Origin: Streptomyces sp. PsTaAH-137
GTDB taxonomy: Bacteria; Actinomycetota; Actinomycetes; Streptomycetales; Streptomycetaceae
Length of the DNA stretch: 64,000 nucleotides
Assembly (NCBI RefSeq): GCF_003259365.1
Contig: NZ_QLLY01000003.1
Span: 310,001 to 374,000, forward strand
Direction of reading: 5' to 3'
Below are positions 53,769 to 63,647 of the stretch, one piece after another. The notes below the pieces were generated by a model that ran no database searches, was not told where the DNA came from, and saw only the letters and a list, made by a program, of their open reading frames with translations. Made by a program: the position numbers and the translations under genes. Positions within the stretch are counted from its first letter, which is position 1. Each line of letters opens with the position of its first letter.

Positions 53769-56700
53769 CGGCCCGGACGCGTACTGGCGCGACATCGTGG
53801 CGGGCGTGACGCACGTACGCCGGTTCGGCGACGCCGACTTCGCGGCCGCCGGGACACCCGAAGCCACCTACAAGGAGCCGGAGTTCGGCGGGGCGAGCGC
53901 GCTGCTGCACGGGATCGACGGGTTCGACGCGGCGTTCTTCGGGATGAGCGGGCGCGAGGCCACGGTCACCGATCCTCAGCAGCGGCTGTTCCTGGAGTGT
54001 GCCTGGCACGCGCTGGAGGACGCCGGGTACGCGGGCACGGACGCCCGGGTCGGGGTGTACGCGAGCGTCGGCTACCGCCTGTACTCGCTGCACAGCTACC
54101 TCGCCCACAACATCGGGGAGCAGGCGGCCGCCGACGACTGGACGGCCGTGAAGCAGATCCAGGTGGGCAACTACCCGGACTTCACGGCGAACCGGGCCGC
54201 GTTCCGGCTCGGTCTGAACGGTCCCGCCGTCAATGTGGCCACGGCCTGCTCCAGCGCGCTCGTCTCCGTACACCTGGCGTGCCAGGCGCTGTACGCGGGG
54301 GACGCGGAGCTGATGCTGGTCGGTTCGGCGGCGCTGCATCTGCCGCAGATCACCGGGCACCGGCGGGTGAAGGGCTCGACGCTGTCGCCGACCGGTGCGG
54401 TACGGGCCTTCGACGCGGCGGCGGACGGCACGGTCGGCGGCAACGGGGTGGCCGCCGTGGTCCTCAAGCCGCTGGAGCGGGCGCTCGCCGACGGGGACAC
54501 CGTGCACGCGGTGATCCTGGGCTCGGCGGTCACCAACGACGGCGCGGACAAGGCCGGGTTCGCGGCTCCGGGCGTGGCCGGGCAGCGGGACGCGGTGCTC
54601 GGCGCGCTGGCGGCGGCCGGGGTGGACGCCGAGTCGGTGCGCTATCTGGAGGCGCACGGCACGGGCACGTACAAGGGCGATCCGATCGAGTTCGACGCGC
54701 TCACGCAGGCGCTGCGGCGGCACACCGGGCGGACCGGGTTCTGCGCGCTCGGCTCGACGAAACCGGCGATCGGGCATCTGGACAGCGCGGCCGGGCTCGC
54801 CGGGCTGATCAAGGCCGTCCTGGTGCTGCGGCACGGCATCGTCCCGCCCCTGGTGAACTTCACCCGCGCCAATCCTCAACTGGGCGTCGAGAAAAGCCCG
54901 TTCACGCTGCCGCGCCGGGCCGCGCCCTGGCCCGCCGACGAGGACGGCCCGCGCCGCGCGGGCGTGCACTCCATCGGCATGGGCGGCACGAACGCCCATG
55001 TGATCCTGGAGCAGGCGCCGCCCGCCGCGCCCCGCGCCCCGTCCGCGTCCACCGCTCCCCCGCTGCTTCCGCTCTCGGCGCGCTCCCCCGAAGCCCTCAC
55101 GGAGCTGGCCCGCGCGTTCCGGGACACACTCGTACGGGAGCCGGGGCCCGACCCGGCCGATCTACTGACCACGACGGCACTCGGCCGCGCCGCGCACGAA
55201 CACCGGCTCGTCGTCACCGGGGACCCGGTCGCCGGGCTCGACGCGTTCCTGGCCGGACGCCCCGATCCCGCCCGGTACCGCACGGGCACGGCGGGCGCGG
55301 CGGGCGGGGACCCGGCGCCGGTGTTCCTGTTCAGCGGGCAGGGCGGTGCGCGGCCCGGCATGGCGGCGGCGCTCGCGGCGCGGTTCCCGGTCGTCGCCGA
55401 GACGCTGGACGCCTGTGCTCGCGTGCACCGGCAGGAGACGGGCGCGACGGACTTCCGCGAGCGGCTGACGTCCGCGACGGGGGCGGAACCGGGCGGCTGG
55501 GACACGGCGTTCGCGCAGCCCGCGCTCTTCGCGTTCCAGGTCGCGCAGGTACGGCTCTGGGAGTCCCTCGGGGTGCGTCCGGCGGCCGTCGGCGGGCACA
55601 GCGTCGGGGAGTACGCGGCGCTGTACGCGGCCGGCGCGCTGTCCCTGGAGGACGGGATGCGGCTGCTGTGCCGCAGGGGCCACCTCATGCAGGACACCGC
55701 GCCCGGGGCGATGCTCGCCGTGTTCGCCCCGTACGCACGGGTGCGGGCGCTGCTCGACGAGGTCGGCGCCGGTCTTGAACTCGCCGTGGTGAACGGGCCC
55801 GCGCACCATGTCGTCGCGGGCCGCCCCGAAGCCGTGGCGGCCGCGCGGCGGCTGCTGTCCGACGTGCCCTGCGAACCGCTCCCGGTCGACCGTGCCTTCC
55901 ACACGGCGCTGCTCGACCCGATGCTCGACGAGCTTCGGGCGGCGGCCGAGGGCATCGAACTCCGGCCGGTGGAGCGGGCGTTCGTGTCCGGGCTCGACGG
56001 CACGGTCCGGCAGCCGGGCTGGCTCCCCGACCCCGGTCACCTGGTCCGGCAGGCCCGTGACACCGCCGACTTCCACGCCGTGCTGCGTGCCCTCGCCGAC
56101 CGGGACGTCCTGCTGGAGCTGGGGCCGGGCGCCCCGCTCACCGGCATGGCCCGCCGGGTGCTGCCCGACGTGCCGTGTCTGCCGACGCAGGGCCGGGGCG
56201 CGGGCGTCGACGGGCTGTGGCAGGCGGTGGCCGGGCTGCACTGCGCGGGCGCGGCCGTCGACTGGACGGCGCTGCTCGCCGGACACCCGGGCCGCCGGAT
56301 CCCGCTGCCCACCTACCCCTTCCAGCACCGCTCCTACTGGACGGGCCCCGCACCCGCACCCGAACCACCCGTGGAGGACGCAGTGACCGAGCAGGACGCA
56401 GTGGCCGTACCCGCCCAGGACCGGCCGGTGCTCACGCGCGTGCGCGAACTGACCGCGCACCACCTGGGCTTCACCCTGGACGAGGTGGGGCCCGCGCAGA
56501 CGTACGTGGGTCTCGGCGCCGATTCACTGCAACTGATCGGGATGCTGCGCCAGTTGGAGGCCGAGTTCGATGTGCGGATCGCGATCCGGGAGATCCTGGA
56601 GGACGCGGGGACTCCGGAGCTGACGGCCCGGCTCATCGCCGAACGGCGCGAGCGACCCGCCGCACCCGCCACGGCCCAGGTGATCACCCCCACCAAGGAC

Positions 56701-56841
56701 GAGAGCGCGCAGTACGCCACCCGCGCCGAGATCGCCGAACTCGCCCGCCAGGTGAACCTCCTGGCCGAGACGCAGACGGCGATGCTGACCCAGCTCTCCG
56801 AGGCGGTGGCCCTGCTCGGCGCCGGCCGCGCCGCCCGATGA
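53713..56841 (+). CDS. Type I polyketide synthase module KS-AT-ACP
   Basis: ATG 53713 has GGAGGAGGGG upstream and is needed for the KS start RRVAVVGMALRFPGAD. The product is 1042 residues. The KS (about 1-430) has the triad Cys179 (ATACSSAL), His315 (EAHGTGT) and His355. The AT (about 530-830) has Ser630 in GGHSVGEYAAL and RAFHTALL, which favours malonyl-CoA. The ACP has Ser938 in GLGADSLQL. A C-terminal coiled coil (ARQVNLLAETQTAMLTQLSE) may dock to the next protein. No KR, DH or ER is present, so it should leave a beta-keto thioester, the substrate for the aminotransferase fused in the next gene. A discrete starter-loading protein is not in the window. Confidence 0.93.
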   Translation: MRDRRVAVVGMALRFPGADGPDAYWRDIVAGVTHVRRFGDADFAAAGTPEATYKEPEFGGASALLHGIDGFDAAFFGMSGREATVTDPQQRLFLECAWHALEDAGYAGTDARVGVYASVGYRLYSLHSYLAHNIGEQAAADDWTAVKQIQVGNYPDFTANRAAFRLGLNGPAVNVATACSSALVSVHLACQALYAGDAELMLVGSAALHLPQITGHRRVKGSTLSPTGAVRAFDAAADGTVGGNGVAAVVLKPLERALADGDTVHAVILGSAVTNDGADKAGFAAPGVAGQRDAVLGALAAAGVDAESVRYLEAHGTGTYKGDPIEFDALTQALRRHTGRTGFCALGSTKPAIGHLDSAAGLAGLIKAVLVLRHGIVPPLVNFTRANPQLGVEKSPFTLPRRAAPWPADEDGPRRAGVHSIGMGGTNAHVILEQAPPAAPRAPSASTAPPLLPLSARSPEALTELARAFRDTLVREPGPDPADLLTTTALGRAAHEHRLVVTGDPVAGLDAFLAGRPDPARYRTGTAGAAGGDPAPVFLFSGQGGARPGMAAALAARFPVVAETLDACARVHRQETGATDFRERLTSATGAEPGGWDTAFAQPALFAFQVAQVRLWESLGVRPAAVGGHSVGEYAALYAAGALSLEDGMRLLCRRGHLMQDTAPGAMLAVFAPYARVRALLDEVGAGLELAVVNGPAHHVVAGRPEAVAAARRLLSDVPCEPLPVDRAFHTALLDPMLDELRAAAEGIELRPVERAFVSGLDGTVRQPGWLPDPGHLVRQARDTADFHAVLRALADRDVLLELGPGAPLTGMARRVLPDVPCLPTQGRGAGVDGLWQAVAGLHCAGAAVDWTALLAGHPGRRIPLPTYPFQHRSYWTGPAPAPEPPVEDAVTEQDAVAVPAQDRPVLTRVRELTAHHLGFTLDEVGPAQTYVGLGADSLQLIGMLRQLEAEFDVRIAIREILEDAGTPELTARLIAERRERPAAPATAQVITPTKDESAQYATRAEIAELARQVNLLAETQTAMLTQLSEAVALLGAGRAAR

Positions 56842-59800
56842 CGGCATCGGCGGCGGACCGCGCCGCACAGCTGTCCCGGGACCTCACCGCGCAACTGGCC
56901 CGGGCGCGCGGCGGCACCCCCGCACCCGCATCCGCATCCGCCTCGGCCGAGCAGCACGGGCCGCGCGTCGTGCTGGCCCCGGACTCCGGAACGGCCGGTG
57001 CCGACGCACGGCAGCGCGCGCACGCGGCCGACCTCGCCCGGCGTCTGACCGAACGGACGGCGACATCCAAGGAGTTGGCGCAGCGGCGGCGTTCGGTGCT
57101 TGCCGACAGCCGGGCCGTGGTCGGGTTCCGGCGCGCCACGAAGGAGACGCTGTATCCGCTGTCCGCCCGCTCGGCGCGGGGTGCGCAACTGACGGACATC
57201 GACGGCAACACGTACACCGACATCACCATGGGCTTCGGCGCGCTGCTGCTCGGGCACGAGCCGGAGTGCGTGACGGAGGCGGTGCGGGCCCATCTCGACG
57301 GCGGGCTCCGGTTCGGGCCGCGCCCGGTCGAGGCCGGTGAAGTCGCTGAGCTGCTCGCCGGGTTGACGGGGATGGAACGGGTGGCGTTCGCGAACTCCGG
57401 TACGGAGGCGAACTCGGGCGCGATCCGGCTCGCCCGCGCCGCGACCGGCCGCGACCGTGTCGTCATGTTCCGCGGCTCCTACCACGGCCACATCGACCCG
57501 GTGCTCGGCCGCCCCGGCCCCGACGGCGGCCGGGCCGTGCCGGTGTCGCGCGGCATCCCGGCGAGCGCGGTCGCCGATCTGCTGGTCCTGGAGTACGGCA
57601 GCCAGGAGGCCCTGGACACCATCGACGCGCTCGGCGACTCCATCGCCACGGTCGTCGTGGAGCCCGTCCAGTGCCGCAACCCGGGGCTGCGCCCGGTCGA
57701 GTTCCTGCGCTCGCTGCGGGAGTTGACCCGGCGGCGCGGCATCGTGCTGCTCTTCGACGAGATGCTGACGGGCCTGCGTCCGCATCCGCGCGGCGCCCAG
57801 CACCACTTCGGTGTGGTCCCGGACCTGGCCACGTACGGCAAGGCGCTCGGCAGCGGCTTCCCGGTCGGCGCGATCGCGGGCCGCGCCGACCTCCTCGACG
57901 GGGTCGACGGCGGGTTCTGGCGCTACGGGGACGACAGCGCGCCCGGCACGGAGACCACCTTCTTCGGCGGGACGTACCTCCAGCACCCGCTGTCGATGGC
58001 GGCGGCCAAGGCGGTCCTCACGCATCTCGTCGCCGAGGGGCCCGCCTTGCAGGAGCGGCTCAACGCGCGTACCGACGCGCTCGCCGACGACCTCAACACG
58101 TTCTTCCGTGACGAGGAATTCCCGCTGGAGGTGGCCCACTTCGGGTCCATGTTCCGCTTCACGCACCGCGCCGACATGGAGCTGCTGTACCGGCACCTCC
58201 TGCTGCGCGGGATCTATGTGTGGGAGTGGCGCAGCTTCTATCTGTCGACCGCCCATACGGACGCGGACGTCGAGCGGGTCGCGGACGCGGTGAAGGGCTC
58301 GCTGCGGGAGATGCGCGAGGGCGGGTTCTTCCCGGCCACCCGGCCGAAGTCCCCGCCGAAGCCTCAACACCGGCGGCCCGCACCCGACTTCGGTGTCTAC
58401 TTCTTCGGCGACTATCCGGATGCCGAGGACACCTCGCAGGCGTACGACCGGATCGTGGAGACGGCCCGGTTCGCCGACACGCACGGCTTCAGCTCGCTGT
58501 GGATTCCGGAGCGGCACTTCCACTCGTTCGGCGGTCTCTTTCCGAACCCGGCCGTGCTCGCCGCCGCGCTCGCCCGGGAGACGGAGCGGATCCGGCTGAA
58601 CGCGGGGTCCGTGGTGCTGCCGCTGCACGATCCGGTGCGGGTCGCCGAGGAGTGGGCGGTCGTCGACCGGCTGTCCGGCGGCCGGGTGGGCCTCGGCTGC
58701 GCCACCGGCTGGCACGCGCGTGACTTCGTCCTGCACCCGGACCGGTTCGAGCGGCGCACGGAGATCGCCTTCGAACACCTCGATGCCGTACGGGAGTTGT
58801 GGCGGGGCGGAACGCTGCTCAGGGAGAGCGGCGACGGCCGCCCGTCCGACGTGTCCACGCTGCCGCGGCCGGTGCAGGAGGCGCCGCCGATGTTCCTGGC
58901 GACGTCCGGGCGCCGGGCGTCGTACGAGGAGGCGGCCCGCCGCGATCTCGGCATCGTCACGAACCTGATGAACCAGTCCGTCGCCGAGCTCGCCGCGAAC
59001 ATCGCGCACTACCGCGCCGCCCGCGCCCGGCACGGGCTCGACCCGGACGCGGGCCGCGTCACCGTCCTCCTGCACACCTACCTCGCCGACGACCACGCGA
59101 CCGCCCGGGAGCGGGCCCGCGAGCCGATGACCCGGTATCTGCGGTCGTCGCTCCAGATGCGGTCGGCGGCCGGTGCCGTCGCCTCGGGCGAACGGGACGT
59201 GGCGGAGGCGAGCGAGGCCGACCTGGAGTATCTGTTCCTGCGCGCCTACGACCGGTACTGCGACGAGCGGGCGCTGATCGGCACGCCCGAGACGTGCGCG
59301 CCGGTGGTGGCGGCGCTGCGGGCGGCCGGCGTCGACGAGATCGCCGCCCTGGTCGACTTCGGGATGCCCGGCGACCTGGCGCGGGCGGGCCTGGACCGGC
59401 TGGCCGCGCTGCGGGAGGCGACGGCGGCGCAGGACGTCACGCCGGCCGCGGACGTCACCGCCCCCGCGACCGCCGCCCAGCGCCGGCTCTGGCTCGCCGC
59501 GCAGCTGGCCGGTGACCCGGCCGCGTACAACGAGGTGCAGGCGGTGCGGCTGCGCGGCCCGCTCGACGTGCCCGCCCTGACCGCCGCCGTCGACGGACTC
59601 GTGGCCCGGCACGCGGGGCTGCGCACGGTGTTCCGCGCGGGCGGCGACGACGGCCTGCTCCAGCAGATCGTCCGGGCGTCCACGCGCGTCCCGCTGGCGG
59701 TGACGGACGCCCGGGACCAGGACCCCGACGCGGCGATCGAGGCCGCCCTGCGCGCGGCGAGCACCCGCGCCTTCGACCTCGCCGACGGCCCGCTGTGCGC

Positions 59801-62357
59801 ACCGCGCCTGCTCACGCTCGCCGACGACGACCACGTCCTGCTGCTCGGCCTGCACCACCTGATCACGGACGGCCACTCGGCGCGGCTGCTCGCGGACGAC
59901 CTCCAGGAGCTGTACACGGCCCACGTCCAGGGCCGCGCCCCGCACTTCCCGGAGCCCGCCGGAACGACCGTCGACGCGACCGAACAGGCCACGGACGACG
60001 GCGACTTGGAGTGGTGGCTGAAGGACCTGGACCCGATGCCGCCCGTGCTCGCGCCGCCGACCGACCGGCCGCGCGGGCGCCGGGTGTCGGGGCTCGGCGG
60101 CGCGGCCGAGACCGGCCTCGACGCGGCGCGCACGGCGGCGGTGCAGGAGTGGAGCGGGCGCCGGGGCGTCACCCTGTTCGCGACGCTGCTCACCGCCTGG
60201 CAGCTGGTGCTGCGCGAGCGGACGGGGCTCGACGAGTTCGTCATCGGCTCGACGTTCGCCCGGCGCACGCCCGCGACCGCGCGGACCGTCGGCTTCCACG
60301 CGGCGGTGCTGCCGCTGCGGGCGGCGCTCGGCGACGGCACGACGGTCACCGACGCGGTGCGGGCCACGCGCGACACCCTGTTCGAGGCCGAGCGGCACCA
60401 GCACGTCGACCCCGACGAGCTGGCGGCCCGGCTCGGCCAGGGCGCCGGACGGCCGCGCCCGCTGGTGACGGTCTCCGCCGACCTGGACGCGGCGCCGCTC
60501 ACCCGCGTCGAGCTGCCGGGGCTCACCGCGTCCGACGTGCCGGGCGGCGCCTCGTCGGCACCGCTCGAACTCGCCCTCATGGCGGTGCGCACCCCGTCGG
60601 GGCTGCGGCTGCGCATCCGCTACGACGCCGGGCTCTTCGACGACAAAACGGTCCGCGGCCTCCTCGCCGACCTCGACCGCGTACTGCGCGCCATGGTGGA
60701 GGACGCGGCGGAAACCGTACGGGACACCCGGCCCGTGCCGTCCGGCGCGGGCGACGAGCTGCGGGCCGTGTGGCGTGCGGTGCTCGACGTGGAGGACGTC
60801 GCCGACGACGCCGACTTCTTCGACCTGGGCGGCGACTCCATCGCGGCGATCCGTCTCGTGAACCGGGTGCGGGAGGTGCTGGGCGCGGAGATCGCGCTCG
60901 CGGACTTCTTCGCGGAGCCGACCCCCGAGGCGATGGCGCGTCAGATCAAGGGGGGAGAGGCCGAGCCGGTCTCTCCGGAACCCGGGCCCGGTGTCGTCGA
61001 CCGGGCTCCCGTCAGCCCCCAGCAGGACCGCATGATCGCCGGCCACCATGCCGTGCCCCGGGCCGAGGTGTGGAACGTGCCGACCCGGATCCGGTTCCGG
61101 GGCGCCCTGGACCCGGACGCGCTGCGCACCGCCCTGGCCCGGCTCGTCGAGCGGCACCACGCCCTGCGGACCCGTTTCGTGCGGGGCGCGGACGGCGCCT
61201 GGCGGCAGGAGGTGGTCGACGCGCCGCCCCCGCGGCTGCGGATCGACGACTTCTCCCGGCTCGCCCCCGGCACGGCGCGGGAGCGGGCGGACGCGGTGTG
61301 CCGGCGGATGGCGGCGAAGCCGTTCGACCTCGCCGAGCCCACGTTCCCGCGCTCCCGGCTGCTGAAGGTGGCCGACGACAGCTGGGTGCTCATGTTCGTG
61401 CTGCACCACATCAGCGCCGACGGCTGGTCCCACTCGGTCCTGATGGCGGAACTGGCCGAGCTGTACACGGCAGCGGCGGCGGGACGCCCGCACACCCTGC
61501 CCGCGCCGTCCGCGCAGGCCCCGGAGTACGCCCGCGAGCAGCTCGGCGCGCACGACCCGGCCGAGGAGGAGCGGCGCGCCGCGTTCTGCGCGCGGTACCT
61601 GGAGGGCGTGCCGTGCCACCTGGACACGCCCACGGACCGGCCGCGCCCCGACACGCTCAGCGGCGCGGGCGGCACCGTGCGCGGCACCGTGCCCGCCGAG
61701 GTCCGTACGGCCCTGGAGGACCTCGCGACCTCCGTGCGGCAGACGCCGTTCGCCGTCGCGGCCGCCGCGCTCGGCGTGCACCTGGCCCGGCTCTCCGGGC
61801 AGCGGGACGTGCTGCTGGCCGTGCCGTACGCCAACCGGGCGGGCACCGCAGGTGACTCGCTGGTGGCGATGGTGTCGACGTCGGTGATGGTGCGGGTGCG
61901 GATCGAACCGGGCGAGCCCTTCGCCGAGCTGGTCGCCCGCACCGGCGCCGAGGCCCTCACCGTGATGGCGCACGTCCTGCCGACGGCCCGCATCATGCGG
62001 GCGATGCGCGACGCGGGCGCCACCGAGGTACCCGACCGGGTGCCGAACGTGCTCGCCTTCCAGAACTACCCCGACACCGACATCGAGATCCCCGGACTCG
62101 ACGTCGAGGTCGAGGACCTGGCGCCGCCCGTCGCCCGCGCCGAGCTGGTCTTCGGCCTCTCGCCGCGCCGCGACCCGGCGCTCGGCCTGCGCACGTTCCT
62201 GGAGTACTCGGCCGACCTGTGGGACGCACCCACGGCCGACGAACTCCTGACCTCCTACGCCGTGCTGCTCGGGGAGCTGTGCACGCACCCCGGGCGCCCC
62301 CTCGCGGCGCTGCTCGACCACCCTCATCCCTTGCCCCTGGAGGCGGAAGCCGAATGA
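56838..62357 (+). CDS. Aminotransferase-LLM monooxygenase-C-PCP-C hybrid megaenzyme
   Basis: Start ATG 56838 overlaps the PKS stop. The product is 1839 residues. Domains: class III aminotransferase (about 100-500; PLP Lys near 334 in YGKALGSGFPVGA); luciferase-like flavin monooxygenase (about 513-860; FGVYFFGDYP, LSGGRVGLGCATGWHARDF); condensation domain 1 (about 875-1290; HHLITDG at about 1004); carrier protein (Ser near 1333 in LGGDSIAAIRL); condensation domain 2 (about 1388-1830; HHISADG at about 1522). There is no adenylation or thioesterase domain. AMT followed by monooxygenase after a non-reducing PKS module is the arrangement of microginin-type lines that make 3-amino-2-hydroxy acids. 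Amino acids must be loaded by a separate A domain. Confidence 0.93.
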   Translation: MTASAADRAAQLSRDLTAQLARARGGTPAPASASASAEQHGPRVVLAPDSGTAGADARQRAHAADLARRLTERTATSKELAQRRRSVLADSRAVVGFRRATKETLYPLSARSARGAQLTDIDGNTYTDITMGFGALLLGHEPECVTEAVRAHLDGGLRFGPRPVEAGEVAELLAGLTGMERVAFANSGTEANSGAIRLARAATGRDRVVMFRGSYHGHIDPVLGRPGPDGGRAVPVSRGIPASAVADLLVLEYGSQEALDTIDALGDSIATVVVEPVQCRNPGLRPVEFLRSLRELTRRRGIVLLFDEMLTGLRPHPRGAQHHFGVVPDLATYGKALGSGFPVGAIAGRADLLDGVDGGFWRYGDDSAPGTETTFFGGTYLQHPLSMAAAKAVLTHLVAEGPALQERLNARTDALADDLNTFFRDEEFPLEVAHFGSMFRFTHRADMELLYRHLLLRGIYVWEWRSFYLSTAHTDADVERVADAVKGSLREMREGGFFPATRPKSPPKPQHRRPAPDFGVYFFGDYPDAEDTSQAYDRIVETARFADTHGFSSLWIPERHFHSFGGLFPNPAVLAAALARETERIRLNAGSVVLPLHDPVRVAEEWAVVDRLSGGRVGLGCATGWHARDFVLHPDRFERRTEIAFEHLDAVRELWRGGTLLRESGDGRPSDVSTLPRPVQEAPPMFLATSGRRASYEEAARRDLGIVTNLMNQSVAELAANIAHYRAARARHGLDPDAGRVTVLLHTYLADDHATARERAREPMTRYLRSSLQMRSAAGAVASGERDVAEASEADLEYLFLRAYDRYCDERALIGTPETCAPVVAALRAAGVDEIAALVDFGMPGDLARAGLDRLAALREATAAQDVTPAADVTAPATAAQRRLWLAAQLAGDPAAYNEVQAVRLRGPLDVPALTAAVDGLVARHAGLRTVFRAGGDDGLLQQIVRASTRVPLAVTDARDQDPDAAIEAALRAASTRAFDLADGPLCAPRLLTLADDDHVLLLGLHHLITDGHSARLLADDLQELYTAHVQGRAPHFPEPAGTTVDATEQATDDGDLEWWLKDLDPMPPVLAPPTDRPRGRRVSGLGGAAETGLDAARTAAVQEWSGRRGVTLFATLLTAWQLVLRERTGLDEFVIGSTFARRTPATARTVGFHAAVLPLRAALGDGTTVTDAVRATRDTLFEAERHQHVDPDELAARLGQGAGRPRPLVTVSADLDAAPLTRVELPGLTASDVPGGASSAPLELALMAVRTPSGLRLRIRYDAGLFDDKTVRGLLADLDRVLRAMVEDAAETVRDTRPVPSGAGDELRAVWRAVLDVEDVADDADFFDLGGDSIAAIRLVNRVREVLGAEIALADFFAEPTPEAMARQIKGGEAEPVSPEPGPGVVDRAPVSPQQDRMIAGHHAVPRAEVWNVPTRIRFRGALDPDALRTALARLVERHHALRTRFVRGADGAWRQEVVDAPPPRLRIDDFSRLAPGTARERADAVCRRMAAKPFDLAEPTFPRSRLLKVADDSWVLMFVLHHISADGWSHSVLMAELAELYTAAAAGRPHTLPAPSAQAPEYAREQLGAHDPAEEERRAAFCARYLEGVPCHLDTPTDRPRPDTLSGAGGTVRGTVPAEVRTALEDLATSVRQTPFAVAAAALGVHLARLSGQRDVLLAVPYANRAGTAGDSLVAMVSTSVMVRVRIEPGEPFAELVARTGAEALTVMAHVLPTARIMRAMRDAGATEVPDRVPNVLAFQNYPDTDIEIPGLDVEVEDLAPPVARAELVFGLSPRRDPALGLRTFLEYSADLWDAPTADELLTSYAVLLGELCTHPGRPLAALLDHPHPLPLEAEAE

Positions 62358-63640
62358 ACCTGCCCACACAAGCCGAGCACGTCGAGGACCTGCTGACGTT
62401 CCTGCGGGAGAGCCCGTCGCCATACCACGCGGTGGCCTCGGCGGTACGGCGCCTGGAGAAGGCCGGGTTCACCGAACTGACCGGCACCGAGGAGTGGACC
62501 GGCCACAGCGGCGGCCGGTACCTGACCAAGGGCGGTGCGCTCCTCGCCTGGTACGTGCCGGAGGGCGCCCCCGCCAGCGCCCCGTTCCGCATCATGGGCG
62601 TCCACACCGACTCGCCGAACCTGCGCGTCAAGCCGACCCCCGACACGGGCCGGGCGGGCTGGCGGCAGGTCGCCGTGGAGATCTACGGCGGCGTCCCGCT
62701 GAACACCTGGCTCGACCGCGACCTCGGCATCTCGGGGCGGCTGACCCTGCGCGACGGCACCTCCACCCTCGTACAGATCGACGAACCCCTGCTGCGAGTG
62801 CCGCAGTTGGCGATCCACCTCGACCACACCGTGAACGACGGACTGTCCCTGCAACGGCAGCGGCAGACCCAGCCGGTCTGGTCGCTCGGCGCGCCCGAGC
62901 ACGGCGCGCTGCTGCGCCGGGTCGCCCACGAGGCCGGGATCGACGCGGCCGACGTGCTGGGCTGGGACCTGATGCTGCACGACGTACAGCCGCCCGGACT
63001 CCTCGGCGCCCGGCGGGAGTTCATCGTGTCGGCCCGCCTGGACAATCTCGTCTCCGTGCACGCGGGCGTCACCGCGCTGCTCGCCGCCGCCGCGTCGGCG
63101 GCCCCCGACCGGGTGCCGGTGCTCGCCGCGTTCGACCACGAGGAGACCGGCAGCGGCTCCGAGACCGGCGCCCAGGGCCCGCTCCTGGAGCGGGTGCTGC
63201 ACCGTTCGGTGACCGCGCGCGGCGGCAGCGCCGAGGACTGGGAGCGCGCGCTCGCGGGCGGGCTGTGCGTCTCGGCCGACATGTCCCACGCCGTCCACCC
63301 CAACTACGCGGAGCTGCACGACCCCGACAACCACCCGCTGCCGAACGCGGGTCCGGTCGTCAAGATCAACGTGAACCAGCGGTACGCCACCGAGGGCACC
63401 GGCTTCGCCGCGTGGGCGGCCGCCTGCGAGCGGGCCGACGTGCCGTGGCAGCGGTTCGTGTCCAACAACGCGCTGCCGTGCGGCACGTCCATCGGGCCGA
63501 TCACGGCCGCCCGGCTCGGGGTGACGACCGTCGACGTGGGCGTGCCCGGCCTGTCGATGCACTCCGCGCGCGAGCTGGTCGGCGCCGACGACCCGGGCCA
63601 TCTGGCGCGCGGGCTGGCCGAGTTCGTGACGGCAGGGTGA
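62354..63640 (+). CDS. apeB: M18-family aminopeptidase
   Basis: ATG 62354 overlaps the megaenzyme stop (ATGA). The 428-residue protein is a full-length M18 (aspartyl/aminoacyl aminopeptidase) enzyme. Binuclear zinc ligands are present: His in IMGVHTDSPNLRVKP, Asp in VSARLDNLVSVHAG, the Glu pair in AFDHEETGSGSETGA, Asp in SADMSHAVHPNYAE, and His in GLSMHSAREL. It is soluble and without a signal. An aminopeptidase translated with a line that should make an aminopeptidase-inhibitor-type warhead is a candidate resistant target, a sink for the inhibitor, or a prodrug-processing enzyme. Confidence 0.9.
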   Translation: MNLPTQAEHVEDLLTFLRESPSPYHAVASAVRRLEKAGFTELTGTEEWTGHSGGRYLTKGGALLAWYVPEGAPASAPFRIMGVHTDSPNLRVKPTPDTGRAGWRQVAVEIYGGVPLNTWLDRDLGISGRLTLRDGTSTLVQIDEPLLRVPQLAIHLDHTVNDGLSLQRQRQTQPVWSLGAPEHGALLRRVAHEAGIDAADVLGWDLMLHDVQPPGLLGARREFIVSARLDNLVSVHAGVTALLAAAASAAPDRVPVLAAFDHEETGSGSETGAQGPLLERVLHRSVTARGGSAEDWERALAGGLCVSADMSHAVHPNYAELHDPDNHPLPNAGPVVKINVNQRYATEGTGFAAWAAACERADVPWQRFVSNNALPCGTSIGPITAARLGVTTVDVGVPGLSMHSARELVGADDPGHLARGLAEFVTAG

Positions 63641-63647
63641 CGCGCGG

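Noticed and set aside
56334..62423. Antisense frame of about 2000 residues opposite the PKS/NRPS genes
   Set aside because: It is the high-GC shadow of real coding sequence: no recognisable domain, low-complexity Arg/Gly/Asp/Gln content, and the other strand carries intact enzyme motifs.
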